A stretch of 64,000 nucleotides of DNA from Caldicellulosiruptor changbaiensis. GTDB taxonomy: Bacteria; Bacillota; Thermoanaerobacteria; Caldicellulosiruptorales; Caldicellulosiruptoraceae. The stretch spans positions 701,001-765,000 of the forward strand of contig NZ_CP034791.1 of the NCBI RefSeq assembly GCF_003999255.1, written 5' to 3'. Of this stretch, positions 44,384 through 53,925 are shown piece by piece. The notes beneath the pieces are model-generated. The model had not been told where the DNA came from. It saw only the letters and a list, made by a program, of their open reading frames with translations, and made no database searches. Made by a program: the position numbers and the translations under genes. Numbering within the stretch: position 1 is the first letter of the stretch; every line of letters starts with the position of its first letter.

Positions 44384-45235
44384 ATGATAGAAATGCTTAA
44401 CAACATAATGCCAGTGATTGTAAAGACCTTAGAGCGTGTACATGATAGCTCTTGGAAGATGGATTATAATGTACACGATAGCTACGAATTGATATTTGTT
44501 AAAAAAGGTAATATTGACTTTTGGGTTGAAGATGAAAAGATAGAGCTAAGAGCAGGTGACCTTCTCATAATAAAGCCACACACAAGACACAAATTTGAGG
44601 TTGTGGGAAATTTTAAAGCAGAGTTTATAGTAATGGGTTTTTATTTAAAACCTGAGAGCAAATCTAAGATAGAGGCATTAAGAGAGATATATGGTTTTTT
44701 AGAGAGTTTAGAAAACATTTCCTCACCGTTTTATTTTATTCACATCAGAAAAAGAAGCAATGTCTTTTTTTGTTTAGAATCAATCTTGCAAGAGGCAAAG
44801 GAAAATAAAAAAGGACTACTTCTTTATATAAAGTCCATAGAGCTTTTTGTATATATCACACGTGAAATGAATAATTTGGAAATCAAAAAAGGTTTTGATT
44901 ATTCTAAGATTGCAAAGTTTATCAAAGATTATATAGACCAAAACTACATGGAAGATATAAAAATAGGAGATATTGCCAAGAAACTTTTTATGTCAGAAAG
45001 TAGTATCTCTCGCCTTTTTAAAAGCCAGTTTGGGATTTTGCCAAAAGAGTATTTACTTTCAAAAAGGATAGAGAAGGCAAAAGAATACCTTTCTGTATCT
45101 AATTTGAAGATTAGTGAAATAGCAATCATGTGTGGTTTTTCATCGTTGCAAAGATTTAATGACATTTTTAAAAAGTACACAGGCTATTCTCCAACTCATT
45201 ATAGGAAACTCACATTTGGCAATTCAAAGGGATGA
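44384..45235 (+). CDS. AraC-family regulator with cupin sensor domain
   Basis: The 283-residue protein has an N-terminal AraC-type cupin (SYELIFVKKGNIDFWVEDEKIELRAGDLLIIKPHTRHKFEV). The C-terminal double helix-turn-helix has MSESSISRLFKSQFGILPKEYLLSKRI and ISEIAIMCGFSSLQRFNDIFKKYTGYSPTHYRK, the AraC/XylS signature. Such regulators often sense sugars or related ligands. It lies 48 bases after the flagellar operon with no clear terminator between, so some read-through is possible. Its targets are unknown. Confidence 0.88.
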   Translation: MIEMLNNIMPVIVKTLERVHDSSWKMDYNVHDSYELIFVKKGNIDFWVEDEKIELRAGDLLIIKPHTRHKFEVVGNFKAEFIVMGFYLKPESKSKIEALREIYGFLESLENISSPFYFIHIRKRSNVFFCLESILQEAKENKKGLLLYIKSIELFVYITREMNNLEIKKGFDYSKIAKFIKDYIDQNYMEDIKIGDIAKKLFMSESSISRLFKSQFGILPKEYLLSKRIEKAKEYLSVSNLKISEIAIMCGFSSLQRFNDIFKKYTGYSPTHYRKLTFGNSKG

Positions 45236-45351
45236 TAATGACAAAATAAAGAATTTTGCGCAAGGTGAAGTTTTTTGAAGATAAATTGATCTTTTCTTAA
45301 GATTTTCAGCGAAAATTGAATATCTTGTGCCTATTTTGGGTAAAATCAAAC

Positions 45352-45381
45352 TTGATTAGAAAAGGAAGAATATACTATAGT
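45352..45381 (+). promoter_or_regulatory. Promoter of groESL
   Basis: TTGATT (45352-45357), an 18-base spacer and TATAGT (45376-45381). The CIRCE repeat starts 11 bases downstream of the -10 box, the standard layout for HrcA control. Confidence 0.65.
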
Positions 45382-45392
45382 ATTTAATGTGA

Positions 45393-45419
45393 TTAGCACT
45401 CACTCTCAATGAGTGCTAA
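45393..45419. promoter_or_regulatory. CIRCE operator (HrcA binding site)
   Basis: TTAGCACTC, nine bases, GAGTGCTAA is an exact CIRCE element. HrcA bound here represses groESL until heat shock. hrcA itself is not in the window. Confidence 0.97.
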
Positions 45420-45447
45420 CAAAATTAAAAAAGGAGGTCGGGAAAAG

Positions 45448-45735
45448 ATGAAAATAAGACCAATTGGCGACAGGATTTTGATTAAGTTCAAAGAAAGAGA
45501 AGAGGTAACAAAGAGCGGAATAGTTTTGCCAGATACTGTTAAGGAAAAACCACAGATTGCAGAGGTTATTGAGGTAGGGCCTGGTGGAATTGTTGATGGC
45601 GAAAAGGTAGAAATGGTTGTCAAAAAAGGTGACAAGGTAATTGTTAGCAAGTACGCAGGAACAGAAATCAAGATTGACGGTGAAGAATATACAATAATCA
45701 GACAAGATGATGTCTTAGCAATCATAGAAGACTAA
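45448..45735 (+). CDS. groES: Co-chaperonin GroES
   Basis: The 95-residue lid of the GroEL chamber has the family start MKIRPIGDRILIKF, a mobile loop (TKSGIVLPDTVKEKPQ) and the C-terminal DDVLAIIE. ATG 45448 has AAGGAGG; the longer in-frame start at 45409 would fall inside the CIRCE element. It is co-transcribed with groEL. Confidence 0.97.
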   Translation: MKIRPIGDRILIKFKEREEVTKSGIVLPDTVKEKPQIAEVIEVGPGGIVDGEKVEMVVKKGDKVIVSKYAGTEIKIDGEEYTIIRQDDVLAIIED

Positions 45736-45758
45736 AAACAAAAAAAGGAGGTAGATGA

Positions 45759-47381
<1,623 letters not shown>

Positions 47382-47400
47382 TAAAATGAGTTTTTGAAAT

Positions 47401-47437
47401 AAAGGCTACCGTGAATGGTAGCCTTTATTTTTTTTTG
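47401..47437 (+). terminator. Rho-independent terminator after groEL
   Basis: A 10-bp perfect stem AAAGGCTACC/GGTAGCCTTT (47401-47410 with 47417-47426) has a 6-base loop and a following T run. Confidence 0.92.
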
Positions 47438-47494
47438 ATATAATATTTTTAAGTAATAAACCAAAAACTTTTTGAAAAAAGGTGAAAGAAGAAG

Positions 47495-48334
47495 ATGTAT
47501 AAACTCCTTGCAATTGACCTTGACATGACACTTTTAGACCGCGAAAAGAAAATCTCTCAAAAAAACAAAATGGCGATCAAGCTTGCAAAACAAAAAGGAT
47601 TGCACGTGGTGCTTTGTTCAGGACGAATTCTAAAAGGTGTTATGCACTTTGCAAAGGTTTTAGGGCTTTCCGATGAGGTTGTTGTAGCTTGCAATGGTGC
47701 AATAGTAAGAGACCTTAAGACAAATAAGGATGTATATTACATTGGGCTTGACAATGAGAGTAGCATAGAGATTGCCAAGATATGTAAAGCCAACAATATT
47801 TATTATCACTATTACTACAAGGATATCATGATAGCGCAAAGGCTTGACTATTCATCAAGGTTCTATTATGAAAAAAACAAAGAACTTCCTGATGATGAAA
47901 AAATAGAGATTGTTGTTGATGATTCATTGGAGACAATAAAAAGCTGCGACAATCTAATAACCAAGTTTGTAATTATTGACAAAGACATCGAAAAGGTAGA
48001 TTATGTAAGAAGGCAAATAGAAGAAAATGTTTACAATATTGAAACTACAAAATCAGATGTCAACATTTTAGAGATTATGAAAAAAGGGGTTAACAAGAGA
48101 AATGCGCTTGAGTATGTCTGCTCTTATCTTAAAATAGATAAAAAAGAGGTGATTGCAATAGGTGATAATGAAAATGACTTAGAGATGATTGGGTTTGCCG
48201 GCTTAGGAATTGCAATGGAAAACGCTATAGATAGCCTAAAAGAGATTGCCGACTACATAACAGATTCGTATGAAAATGATGGTGTTGCAAAGGCTATTGA
48301 AAAGTTTGTTTTGGGGGAAATGGTAAATGCATAG
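47495..48334 (+). CDS. Cof-type HAD-superfamily phosphatase
   Basis: The 279-residue Cof/IIB HAD hydrolase has the nucleophile motif LAIDLDMTLLDR. Motif II is in LCSGR, and motifs III and IV are GVNKRNALEYV and AIGDNENDLEMI. A large cap domain lies in the middle. These enzymes dephosphorylate small sugar or cofactor phosphates; the substrate cannot be told. A TATAAT sequence at 47439-47444 may be its -10 box. It overlaps the next gene by 8 bases, implying coupling. Confidence 0.88.
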   Translation: MYKLLAIDLDMTLLDREKKISQKNKMAIKLAKQKGLHVVLCSGRILKGVMHFAKVLGLSDEVVVACNGAIVRDLKTNKDVYYIGLDNESSIEIAKICKANNIYYHYYYKDIMIAQRLDYSSRFYYEKNKELPDDEKIEIVVDDSLETIKSCDNLITKFVIIDKDIEKVDYVRRQIEENVYNIETTKSDVNILEIMKKGVNKRNALEYVCSYLKIDKKEVIAIGDNENDLEMIGFAGLGIAMENAIDSLKEIADYITDSYENDGVAKAIEKFVLGEMVNA

Positions 48335-49454
48335 GGTTGCTATTGTAAGATGTAAGACGTATAATGTGGAGGATGTCAAAGAGGCGCTTGAAAAGGGTAT
48401 AAATCTCTTACAGTTTAAATTTCCAAAATTAAATAAAGTTTTACTAAAACCAAATTTGCTTATGAAAAAAAGGCCTGATGAGGCTGTTACAACCCATCCG
48501 TCTGTGGTTGAAGCAACTGTAAAAATTGCTCAAGAAAAAGTAGATAGAATTGTGATAGCAGATAGTCCCGGTGGACCGTATACAAAACGAAGATTAGAGG
48601 CAATATATCAAACATCAGGGCTAAAAGAGCTTGAAAAATATGAAAAGGTAAGTCTAAATTACGATGTTTCATTTAAGGAGGCTCAGTTAGAAAAGAGTAT
48701 TTTAAAGAAGATTTCATTTATATCACCATATTTTGAATCAGATGCCTTGATTAATCTTTCTAAACTGAAAACTCACAGGATGGCGGTCTATACAGGTGCT
48801 GTAAAAAATCTATTTGGTCTTGTGCCAGGTGGACAAAAGGCAGAACTACATTTTAGGCTTCAAGAAGTTGACAAGTTTATGGAGATGTTACTTGACATCT
48901 ATTCTGCTACAAAGCCCATTTTAAATATCATGGATGCAATTGTTGGGATGGAAGGGGAAGGACCGTCAGCTGGGAAACCACGGAATTTGGGACTACTTTT
49001 GATTTCTCAGGATGCAATTGCACTTGATTATGTTGCATGCAGAATTATTGGGCTTGAAATAAAAGACGTTCCTCTTTTGAATGTAGCAAAGAGCAAAGGA
49101 CTTCTAAACCCTGATGATATTGAGATTGTAGGAGAGCAAATTGATGATGTAAATGTGAAAGATTTTAAAGTGCCACTTCGGCCTGAAATTTCATTTGTAA
49201 GAGGAAGAGCTCCATCGTTTATAGCTAATGTGATAAATGAACTTCTCACTCCAAAGCCGATTTTTGACAGGAAAATTTGTATTGGCTGTGCAGAGTGTTT
49301 TAATGCTTGTCCTGCACAAGCAATTGAAATGAAGAGCAGGAAAGCATATGTTGATTTAAAAAAGTGTATTAGGTGTTACTGCTGTCATGAGCTCTGTCCT
49401 GCAAAAGCTATTATGATAAAGCGGTCATTTTTATTTGAGAAAATACTAAAATAA
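48327..49454 (+). CDS. DUF362 protein fused to a two-cluster ferredoxin domain
   Basis: The 375-residue protein has a DUF362 region with HRVAIVRC, LKPNLLMKKRPDEAVTTHPSVV, VIADSPGG and LSKLKTHRMAVYTGAVKNLFG. Two 4Fe-4S motifs are at the C-terminus (CIGCAECFNAC and CIRCYCCHELC). It is probably a cytoplasmic iron-sulfur protein whose reaction is unknown. It starts inside the end of the HAD phosphatase gene. Confidence 0.85.
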   Translation: MHRVAIVRCKTYNVEDVKEALEKGINLLQFKFPKLNKVLLKPNLLMKKRPDEAVTTHPSVVEATVKIAQEKVDRIVIADSPGGPYTKRRLEAIYQTSGLKELEKYEKVSLNYDVSFKEAQLEKSILKKISFISPYFESDALINLSKLKTHRMAVYTGAVKNLFGLVPGGQKAELHFRLQEVDKFMEMLLDIYSATKPILNIMDAIVGMEGEGPSAGKPRNLGLLLISQDAIALDYVACRIIGLEIKDVPLLNVAKSKGLLNPDDIEIVGEQIDDVNVKDFKVPLRPEISFVRGRAPSFIANVINELLTPKPIFDRKICIGCAECFNACPAQAIEMKSRKAYVDLKKCIRCYCCHELCPAKAIMIKRSFLFEKILK

Positions 49455-49468
49455 GAGAAGGGAGGAAA

Positions 49469-49512
49469 GTCTTGCTTGCTGTCTTAAAAAATTTTGATGA
49501 CAGTGGCAAGAC
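49469..49512 (+). promoter_or_regulatory. Hairpin between the ribosome site and the cheX start
   Basis: GTCTTGC pairs with GCAAGAC (49469-49475 with 49506-49512). After a small internal loop, CTGTC pairs with GACAG (49479-49483 with 49499-49503), closing on an AT-rich 15-base loop. The strong GGGAGG site lies 5' of this stem while cheX begins 10 bases 3' of it. No T run follows. Confidence 0.6.
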
Positions 49513-49525
49513 AGAATTGTTATGA
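49472..49525 (+). CDS. Candidate 17-codon leader peptide of cheX
   Basis: GGGAGG is followed six bases later by TTG 49472. That frame runs 17 codons (LAVLKNFDDSGKTELL after the start) and its stop TGA 49523-49525 overlaps the cheX ATG as ATGA. The cheX ATG has no good ribosome site of its own. This is the layout of translational coupling. The ORF spans both arms of the hairpin at 49469-49512, so ribosomes translating it would melt the stem. The peptide sequence shows no run of a regulatory amino acid. Confidence 0.5.
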   Translation: MLAVLKNFDDSGKTELL

Positions 49526-50001
49526 GTGCAAAGGTGAATGTAGAGTATATCAATCCATTTATTCAAGCAAGCCAGCAAGTACTAAAACAGGTTGCAAACA
49601 TTGATTTTAAACTTGGTAAAGTGTATATTAAAGAACCTACTTACAGGGTGGACCAGGTAGTTGTTATAATTGGAATGACAGGGAATATAAAAGGACAAGT
49701 TAACTTTTGCATGTCTTTAAGTACTGCAAAAAATATTGCTTCACTGATGATGGGTGGGTATCCTGTAAATGAGTTTGATGAGCTTGCCAAAAGTGCAATT
49801 GGTGAGATGGCAAACATGATAATGGGAAACACATCGACACTTTTTTCACAAAAAGGTCTCAAGGTTGAGATAACACCGCCTTCAATACTCATTGGTGAGA
49901 ACATGACTTTAAGTACATCAAAGGTGATAAATATATGTGTACCGCTTTTGCTTGACAATGGTGATAAGATTGATATGGATGTGGCATTTATGGAAAACTA
50001 A
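49522..50001 (+). CDS. cheX: CheY-P phosphatase CheX
   Basis: The 159-residue CheX family protein has one E-x2-N active motif in SAIGEMANMIMGN, the one-site arrangement of CheX. It also has the family blocks VIIGMTGNIKGQVNFCMS and AKNIASLMMGG. It dephosphorylates CheY-P as a dimer. It lies about 5 kb outside the main chemotaxis operon and gives the genome a third CheC-type phosphatase beside FliY and CheC. Translation probably depends on the short leader ORF upstream. Confidence 0.9.
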   Translation: MSAKVNVEYINPFIQASQQVLKQVANIDFKLGKVYIKEPTYRVDQVVVIIGMTGNIKGQVNFCMSLSTAKNIASLMMGGYPVNEFDELAKSAIGEMANMIMGNTSTLFSQKGLKVEITPPSILIGENMTLSTSKVINICVPLLLDNGDKIDMDVAFMEN

Positions 50002-50030
50002 AAGAGGGAGGAGGCTTTTGAAAAACCAAT

Positions 50031-50495
50031 ATGCCAATCAACATTGTACTTCATGAACCAGAAATTCCATACAATACAGGAAATATTGCAAGAACATGTG
50101 CTTGTACGGGAAGTAAGCTTCATTTGATAGAACCGCTTGGATTTTCTTTAGAGGACAAATATTTAAAAAGAGCAGGGCTTGACTATTGGCAATACTTAGA
50201 TGTAAAAATATATAAGGATTTGAACGACTTTTTTGAGAAAAACCGTGATGCCAATGTTTTTTACTTTTCAACCAAAGGCAAGCAGTACTATACTCAAGCA
50301 CCATATACAGATAATTGCTATTTGATGTTTGGAAAAGAGACAGCAGGTCTTCCCCAGTGGCTCATTGAACAGAATATCCACAAGACCTATAGAATACCAA
50401 TGATAAGCGATGTGAGATCTTTGAATCTCTCAAATGCAGTAGCAATTGTCCTTTATGAAGCACTAAGACAGCTTGGGTTTCCTAATTTGGTGTGA
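50031..50495 (+). CDS. trmL: tRNA (cytidine/uridine-34 2'-O) methyltransferase TrmL
   Basis: The 154-residue SpoU/TrmH-class (knotted) methyltransferase modifies the wobble ribose of leucine tRNAs. Motifs are EIPYNTGNIARTCACTG, LMFGKETAGLP and RSLNLSNAVAIVLYEALRQ. An in-frame TGA at 50019-50021 forces the start to ATG 50031. The ribosome site GGAGGAGG then lies 16 bases away, unusually far. A 12-codon out-of-frame ORF from TTG 50018 has a closer site. Confidence 0.92.
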   Translation: MPINIVLHEPEIPYNTGNIARTCACTGSKLHLIEPLGFSLEDKYLKRAGLDYWQYLDVKIYKDLNDFFEKNRDANVFYFSTKGKQYYTQAPYTDNCYLMFGKETAGLPQWLIEQNIHKTYRIPMISDVRSLNLSNAVAIVLYEALRQLGFPNLV

Positions 50496-50525
50496 TGATG
50501 GAAAACAGATAAGGGGGATTTTTTA

Positions 50526-51368
50526 ATGGGTGTTACAATTGTTACAGACTCAACTGCTGATTTGAGTCCTGAGATGTATGAAAAGTTTGGAATCAAAATG
50601 GTACCACTTACAGTTTATTTTAAAGACGAAGCATATAAAGACTGGGTGGACATTGATCCAGTTAGCTTTTACCAAAAACTACAAAGCAGCCTTGATCTTC
50701 CCAGAACTTCGCAGCCAAGCCCTGAGCAGTTTTTAAAGGTTTTCAAAGAAGAGCTTGAAAAAGGAAATGAGGTTGTGTCAATACATCTTTCATCGAAGCT
50801 ATCTGGAACATATAATTCTGCCTGCATTGCTAAGGAGATGATAGGAAGTGAAAAAATCTACCCCATTGATGGTAGAACTGCCTCGATTGGCACAGGAATT
50901 TTAGCAATACTTGCAAAAAGATTAGCAGATGAAGGGAAAAGTGGCAAAGAGATAGTAGATATCATTGAGAAAAAGAAAAAAACTATCCGACATCTATTTG
51001 CTGTTGAGACCTTAGAGTATCTCAAAAAAGGTGGGAGAATCTCACCTGCAAAAGCAACACTTGGAAATGTACTCAATATAAAACCTATATTACACATTGT
51101 AGATGGAGTTGTTGAGCCATTTGACAAGGTAAGAGGTATGAAAAGAGCTATACCCCGGATAATTGATGAGATAAAACAAAAAGGGCTCGATCTAACAAAG
51201 CAGCTTTGTGGGCTTTCGTATGCAGGAAGTTTGGATGAGGCAAAAGAGTATGTAGAGCTTATAAAAAAGGAGCTATCACCAGGTGAGCTTATTGTAACAC
51301 AGATTGGAAGTGTGATTGGCACATATGTTGGACCTGGTACGGTTGCTTTTATATTCTTTGAGGAATAA
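50526..51368 (+). CDS. DegV-family fatty-acid-binding protein
   Basis: The 280-residue protein has the DegV/FakB pattern: VTDSTADLSPE at the start, TSQPSPEQFLKVF, SSKLSGTYNSA, and LKKGGRISPAKATLGNVLNIKPIL. Members carry a fatty acid for the FakA kinase in exogenous lipid use. No fakA homologue is in the window. A terminator follows. Confidence 0.92.
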   Translation: MGVTIVTDSTADLSPEMYEKFGIKMVPLTVYFKDEAYKDWVDIDPVSFYQKLQSSLDLPRTSQPSPEQFLKVFKEELEKGNEVVSIHLSSKLSGTYNSACIAKEMIGSEKIYPIDGRTASIGTGILAILAKRLADEGKSGKEIVDIIEKKKKTIRHLFAVETLEYLKKGGRISPAKATLGNVLNIKPILHIVDGVVEPFDKVRGMKRAIPRIIDEIKQKGLDLTKQLCGLSYAGSLDEAKEYVELIKKELSPGELIVTQIGSVIGTYVGPGTVAFIFFEE

Positions 51369-51400
51369 TAAAAAGTAAAAGTGCTCCAATGGATTTGTTA

Positions 51401-51433
51401 GCTACAGGGAAGCCTGTAGCTTATTATTTATTT
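51401..51433 (+). terminator. Rho-independent terminator after the degV-family gene
   Basis: An 8-bp stem GCTACAGG/CCTGTAGC (51401-51408 with 51413-51420) has a GAAG loop and is followed by a T-rich tract. Confidence 0.8.
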
Positions 51434-51461
51434 ACTTTTAAAGAAAGGGTGTGAGAAGAAA

Positions 51462-53309
51462 GTGATTGTTAAAGACAAGGTGTTCAAACTATTGTATAAC
51501 GTCGAGAAGCCAGGAAGGTATATCGGAAATGAAATAAATATGGTGGAAAAAGACCCTAAAAAGGTTGATATAAGATTTGCATTTTGTTTTCCTGACATTT
51601 ATGAGATTGGCATGTCACATTTAGGACTTAAAATTTTGTACCATCTTTTGAACGAAAGAGAAGATGTCTATTGTGAGCGTGCTTTTATGCCATGGGTGGA
51701 CATGCAAGAAAAGATGCAAAAAGATGGGGTAAAACTATTTACTCTTGAGACTTTCACAACCTTAGATGAATTTGACATTATAGGCTTTTCACTTTCATAT
51801 GAGATGAGCTACACAAATGTTTTAAAGATGCTAAAGTTATCAGGGATTCCTCTTGAGAGCAAAAACAGGCCCAAGGGTATGCCAATTGTCATTGCAGGAG
51901 GCCCTTGTACTTATAATCCTGAACCGCTTTGGGAGTTTATAGATGTGTTTGTAATTGGTGAGGGCGAAGAGGTTATTTTAGAATTTGTTGATCTTTTCGA
52001 AAGGTATAAATTCTCAGATATGTCAAAAGAGGAATTTTTGCTTGAATGTAGCAACATTCCAGGTTGTTATGTTCCATCGCTTTATGATGTGAGATATAAG
52101 GGAGATGGAACTATAGAGGCTATTTTACCAAAAACAAGCCAAGTACCCAAGAAAGTGAAAAAGAGAATTGTAAAAGACATGGACAATGTTTACTTTCCAA
52201 CAAGGATGATTACATCCTTGATTGAGGTGGTTCATGACAGATCATATGTTGAGGTTTCCAGAGGTTGTGGCCGAGGATGCAGGTTTTGCCAAGCAGGTGT
52301 GATTTACAGACCAGTACGGTTCAGAAGCAAGGAAAAGGTGATAGAGTATTCAAAGAGGCTTCTTGAAAGTTCAGGTTGCAATGAGATTTCGCTTGTTTCT
52401 TTCTCTACAAGCGACTATCCTAATGTAGAGGTTCTTGCAAAAGAGATTTTACAGTTTACAGAGGACAAAAAGGTGAATATATCTTTGCCATCACTCAGGC
52501 TTGATTCAACTTCTTTAGAACTTTTAAAGCAAATAGAAAAAGTAAGAAAACCTACCTTGACATTTGCACCAGAGGCAGGAACACAGAGACTCAGGGATGT
52601 TATAAACAAAAACATCAAAGAAGAAGACATATACTCTACAGTCAAACTTGCTTTTGAAAGAGGATTTCAAAATGTAAAACTTTATTTCATGTTAGGTCTT
52701 CCGACAGAGACAGACGAGGATATTATAGGAATATATGAGATTGCAAAAAATATAAGACAGATTTATTCAGACTTGGGATTGAAAAAGAGAGTTAGGATTA
52801 CAGTTTCAACATCATTTTTTGTACCAAAACCACACACACCATTCCAGTGGGAAGCACAGGATAGCATTGATGAGATGAAAAGAAAGATGAAGATGCTAAA
52901 AGAAAAGCTGTCAAAGATAAAGGATGTTGAATACAAGTGGCACGACTTTTATTTGAGCAAGTTAGAAGGCGTACTATCAAGAGGGGATAGGAGAATATCA
53001 AGAGTTTTGAAAAACGCGGTAGAACTTGGCTGTCAGTTTGATGACTGGGGTGAATTTTTTGACTTTTCAAAGTGGCAGTTAGCTTTTGAAAGAGCAAATC
53101 TTGACTACAAGTTCTATTCAGACAGGAAAAGGAGTTTTGATGAGATTCTGCCATGGGATATGATAGATACTGGTGTGTCAAAAGAGTTTTTGATGAAAGA
53201 GTGCAGACTTGCATATGAGGCAAAACCAACACCATCATGTTTTGAAAGATGTGTTGGATGTGGAGTAGCTACTTTTAAAGGAGGAATCTGTGTTGGTAAA
53301 AAGGTATAG
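51462..53309 (+). CDS. Radical-SAM protein of the TIGR03960 type
   Basis: The 615-residue protein has an N-terminal B12-binding-like region (FAFCFPDIYEIGMSHLGLKILYHLL, VIAGGPCTYNPEPL). A radical-SAM domain with C-x3-C-x2-C in RGCGRGCRFCQAG follows, then a C-terminal part with Cys residues in CFERCVGCGV. This family is regularly followed by a DUF2344 gene, or fused to it, as here. Its reaction is not established. It may act on RNA, since RNase G is the third gene of the unit. It starts at GTG 51462. Confidence 0.85.
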   Translation: MIVKDKVFKLLYNVEKPGRYIGNEINMVEKDPKKVDIRFAFCFPDIYEIGMSHLGLKILYHLLNEREDVYCERAFMPWVDMQEKMQKDGVKLFTLETFTTLDEFDIIGFSLSYEMSYTNVLKMLKLSGIPLESKNRPKGMPIVIAGGPCTYNPEPLWEFIDVFVIGEGEEVILEFVDLFERYKFSDMSKEEFLLECSNIPGCYVPSLYDVRYKGDGTIEAILPKTSQVPKKVKKRIVKDMDNVYFPTRMITSLIEVVHDRSYVEVSRGCGRGCRFCQAGVIYRPVRFRSKEKVIEYSKRLLESSGCNEISLVSFSTSDYPNVEVLAKEILQFTEDKKVNISLPSLRLDSTSLELLKQIEKVRKPTLTFAPEAGTQRLRDVINKNIKEEDIYSTVKLAFERGFQNVKLYFMLGLPTETDEDIIGIYEIAKNIRQIYSDLGLKKRVRITVSTSFFVPKPHTPFQWEAQDSIDEMKRKMKMLKEKLSKIKDVEYKWHDFYLSKLEGVLSRGDRRISRVLKNAVELGCQFDDWGEFFDFSKWQLAFERANLDYKFYSDRKRSFDEILPWDMIDTGVSKEFLMKECRLAYEAKPTPSCFERCVGCGVATFKGGICVGKKV

Positions 53310-53925
53310 ATTTTACTTTTCACGGGATCTGCCTTCTTGCTTTATCTCACATCTTGACATGGTAAGACTGTTTGAAAGAGCATTTAGAAGACTGGGTATT
53401 AAACTTAAATTTACTGAAGGATTTAACCCACATCCGAAAATCACCTTTATCTTGCCAATGGCAGTCGGGCTTTGCTCGCCTGAAGAGATGTTTGAGGTTG
53501 ATGTTGAAGAGGAGTTAGATGAAAAGGTAATAGAAAGACTAAACTTAATTTTACCAAAAGGACTAAAAGTGTTGAAAATTGAAGAAACAATTGATAAAAT
53601 ACAAGTAAGCGATATGTATTATAAATGTTTTATTGAAGCTAAGGAAGATTTTTGTAAACTTTTTGAAGATTTTATGAAAGAAAATCCAAAGATAAGACGT
53701 GAAAAAGAGGGAAAAGTGACATTCCGAAATGTCTGGGACTATCTTTTGAGCTATGAATGCAATAAAAAGGAAAATAGTATAGAGCTTGTGTTTCATATCA
53801 ATGTCATAAATGGAAGTTATATCAAGCCAGAGGATATAATAAAGTCGTTTTCAGAGGAATATAATTTTGAATATAAAATTTTAAAGATAGAAAGGGAAAA
53901 AGTAAATTATCAAAGGGTGATATAA
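53290..53925 (+). CDS. DUF2344 (TIGR03936) protein
   Basis: The 211-residue protein has the family start RYRFYFSRDLPSCFISHLDMVRLFERAFRR followed by FTEGFNPHPKITF and LPMAVGLCSPEEMFEVD. It begins at GTG 53290 inside the end of the radical-SAM gene (20-base overlap, AAAGGAGG site). It ends by sharing one base with the RNase G start. This tight packing supports a shared role with both neighbours. The function is unknown. Confidence 0.85.
   Translation: MLVKRYRFYFSRDLPSCFISHLDMVRLFERAFRRLGIKLKFTEGFNPHPKITFILPMAVGLCSPEEMFEVDVEEELDEKVIERLNLILPKGLKVLKIEETIDKIQVSDMYYKCFIEAKEDFCKLFEDFMKENPKIRREKEGKVTFRNVWDYLLSYECNKKENSIELVFHINVINGSYIKPEDIIKSFSEEYNFEYKILKIEREKVNYQRVI

Noticed and set aside
45276-45300. 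Terminator after the AraC-family gene
   Set aside because: The stem is only 5 bp of A/T-rich pairing (AAGAT/ATCTT). Too weak to call.
45301-45316. CodY-like ATTTTC-AGC-GAAAAT repeat before groESL
   Set aside because: The half-sites are three bases apart rather than one as in the CodY box. The known CIRCE element already explains regulation.
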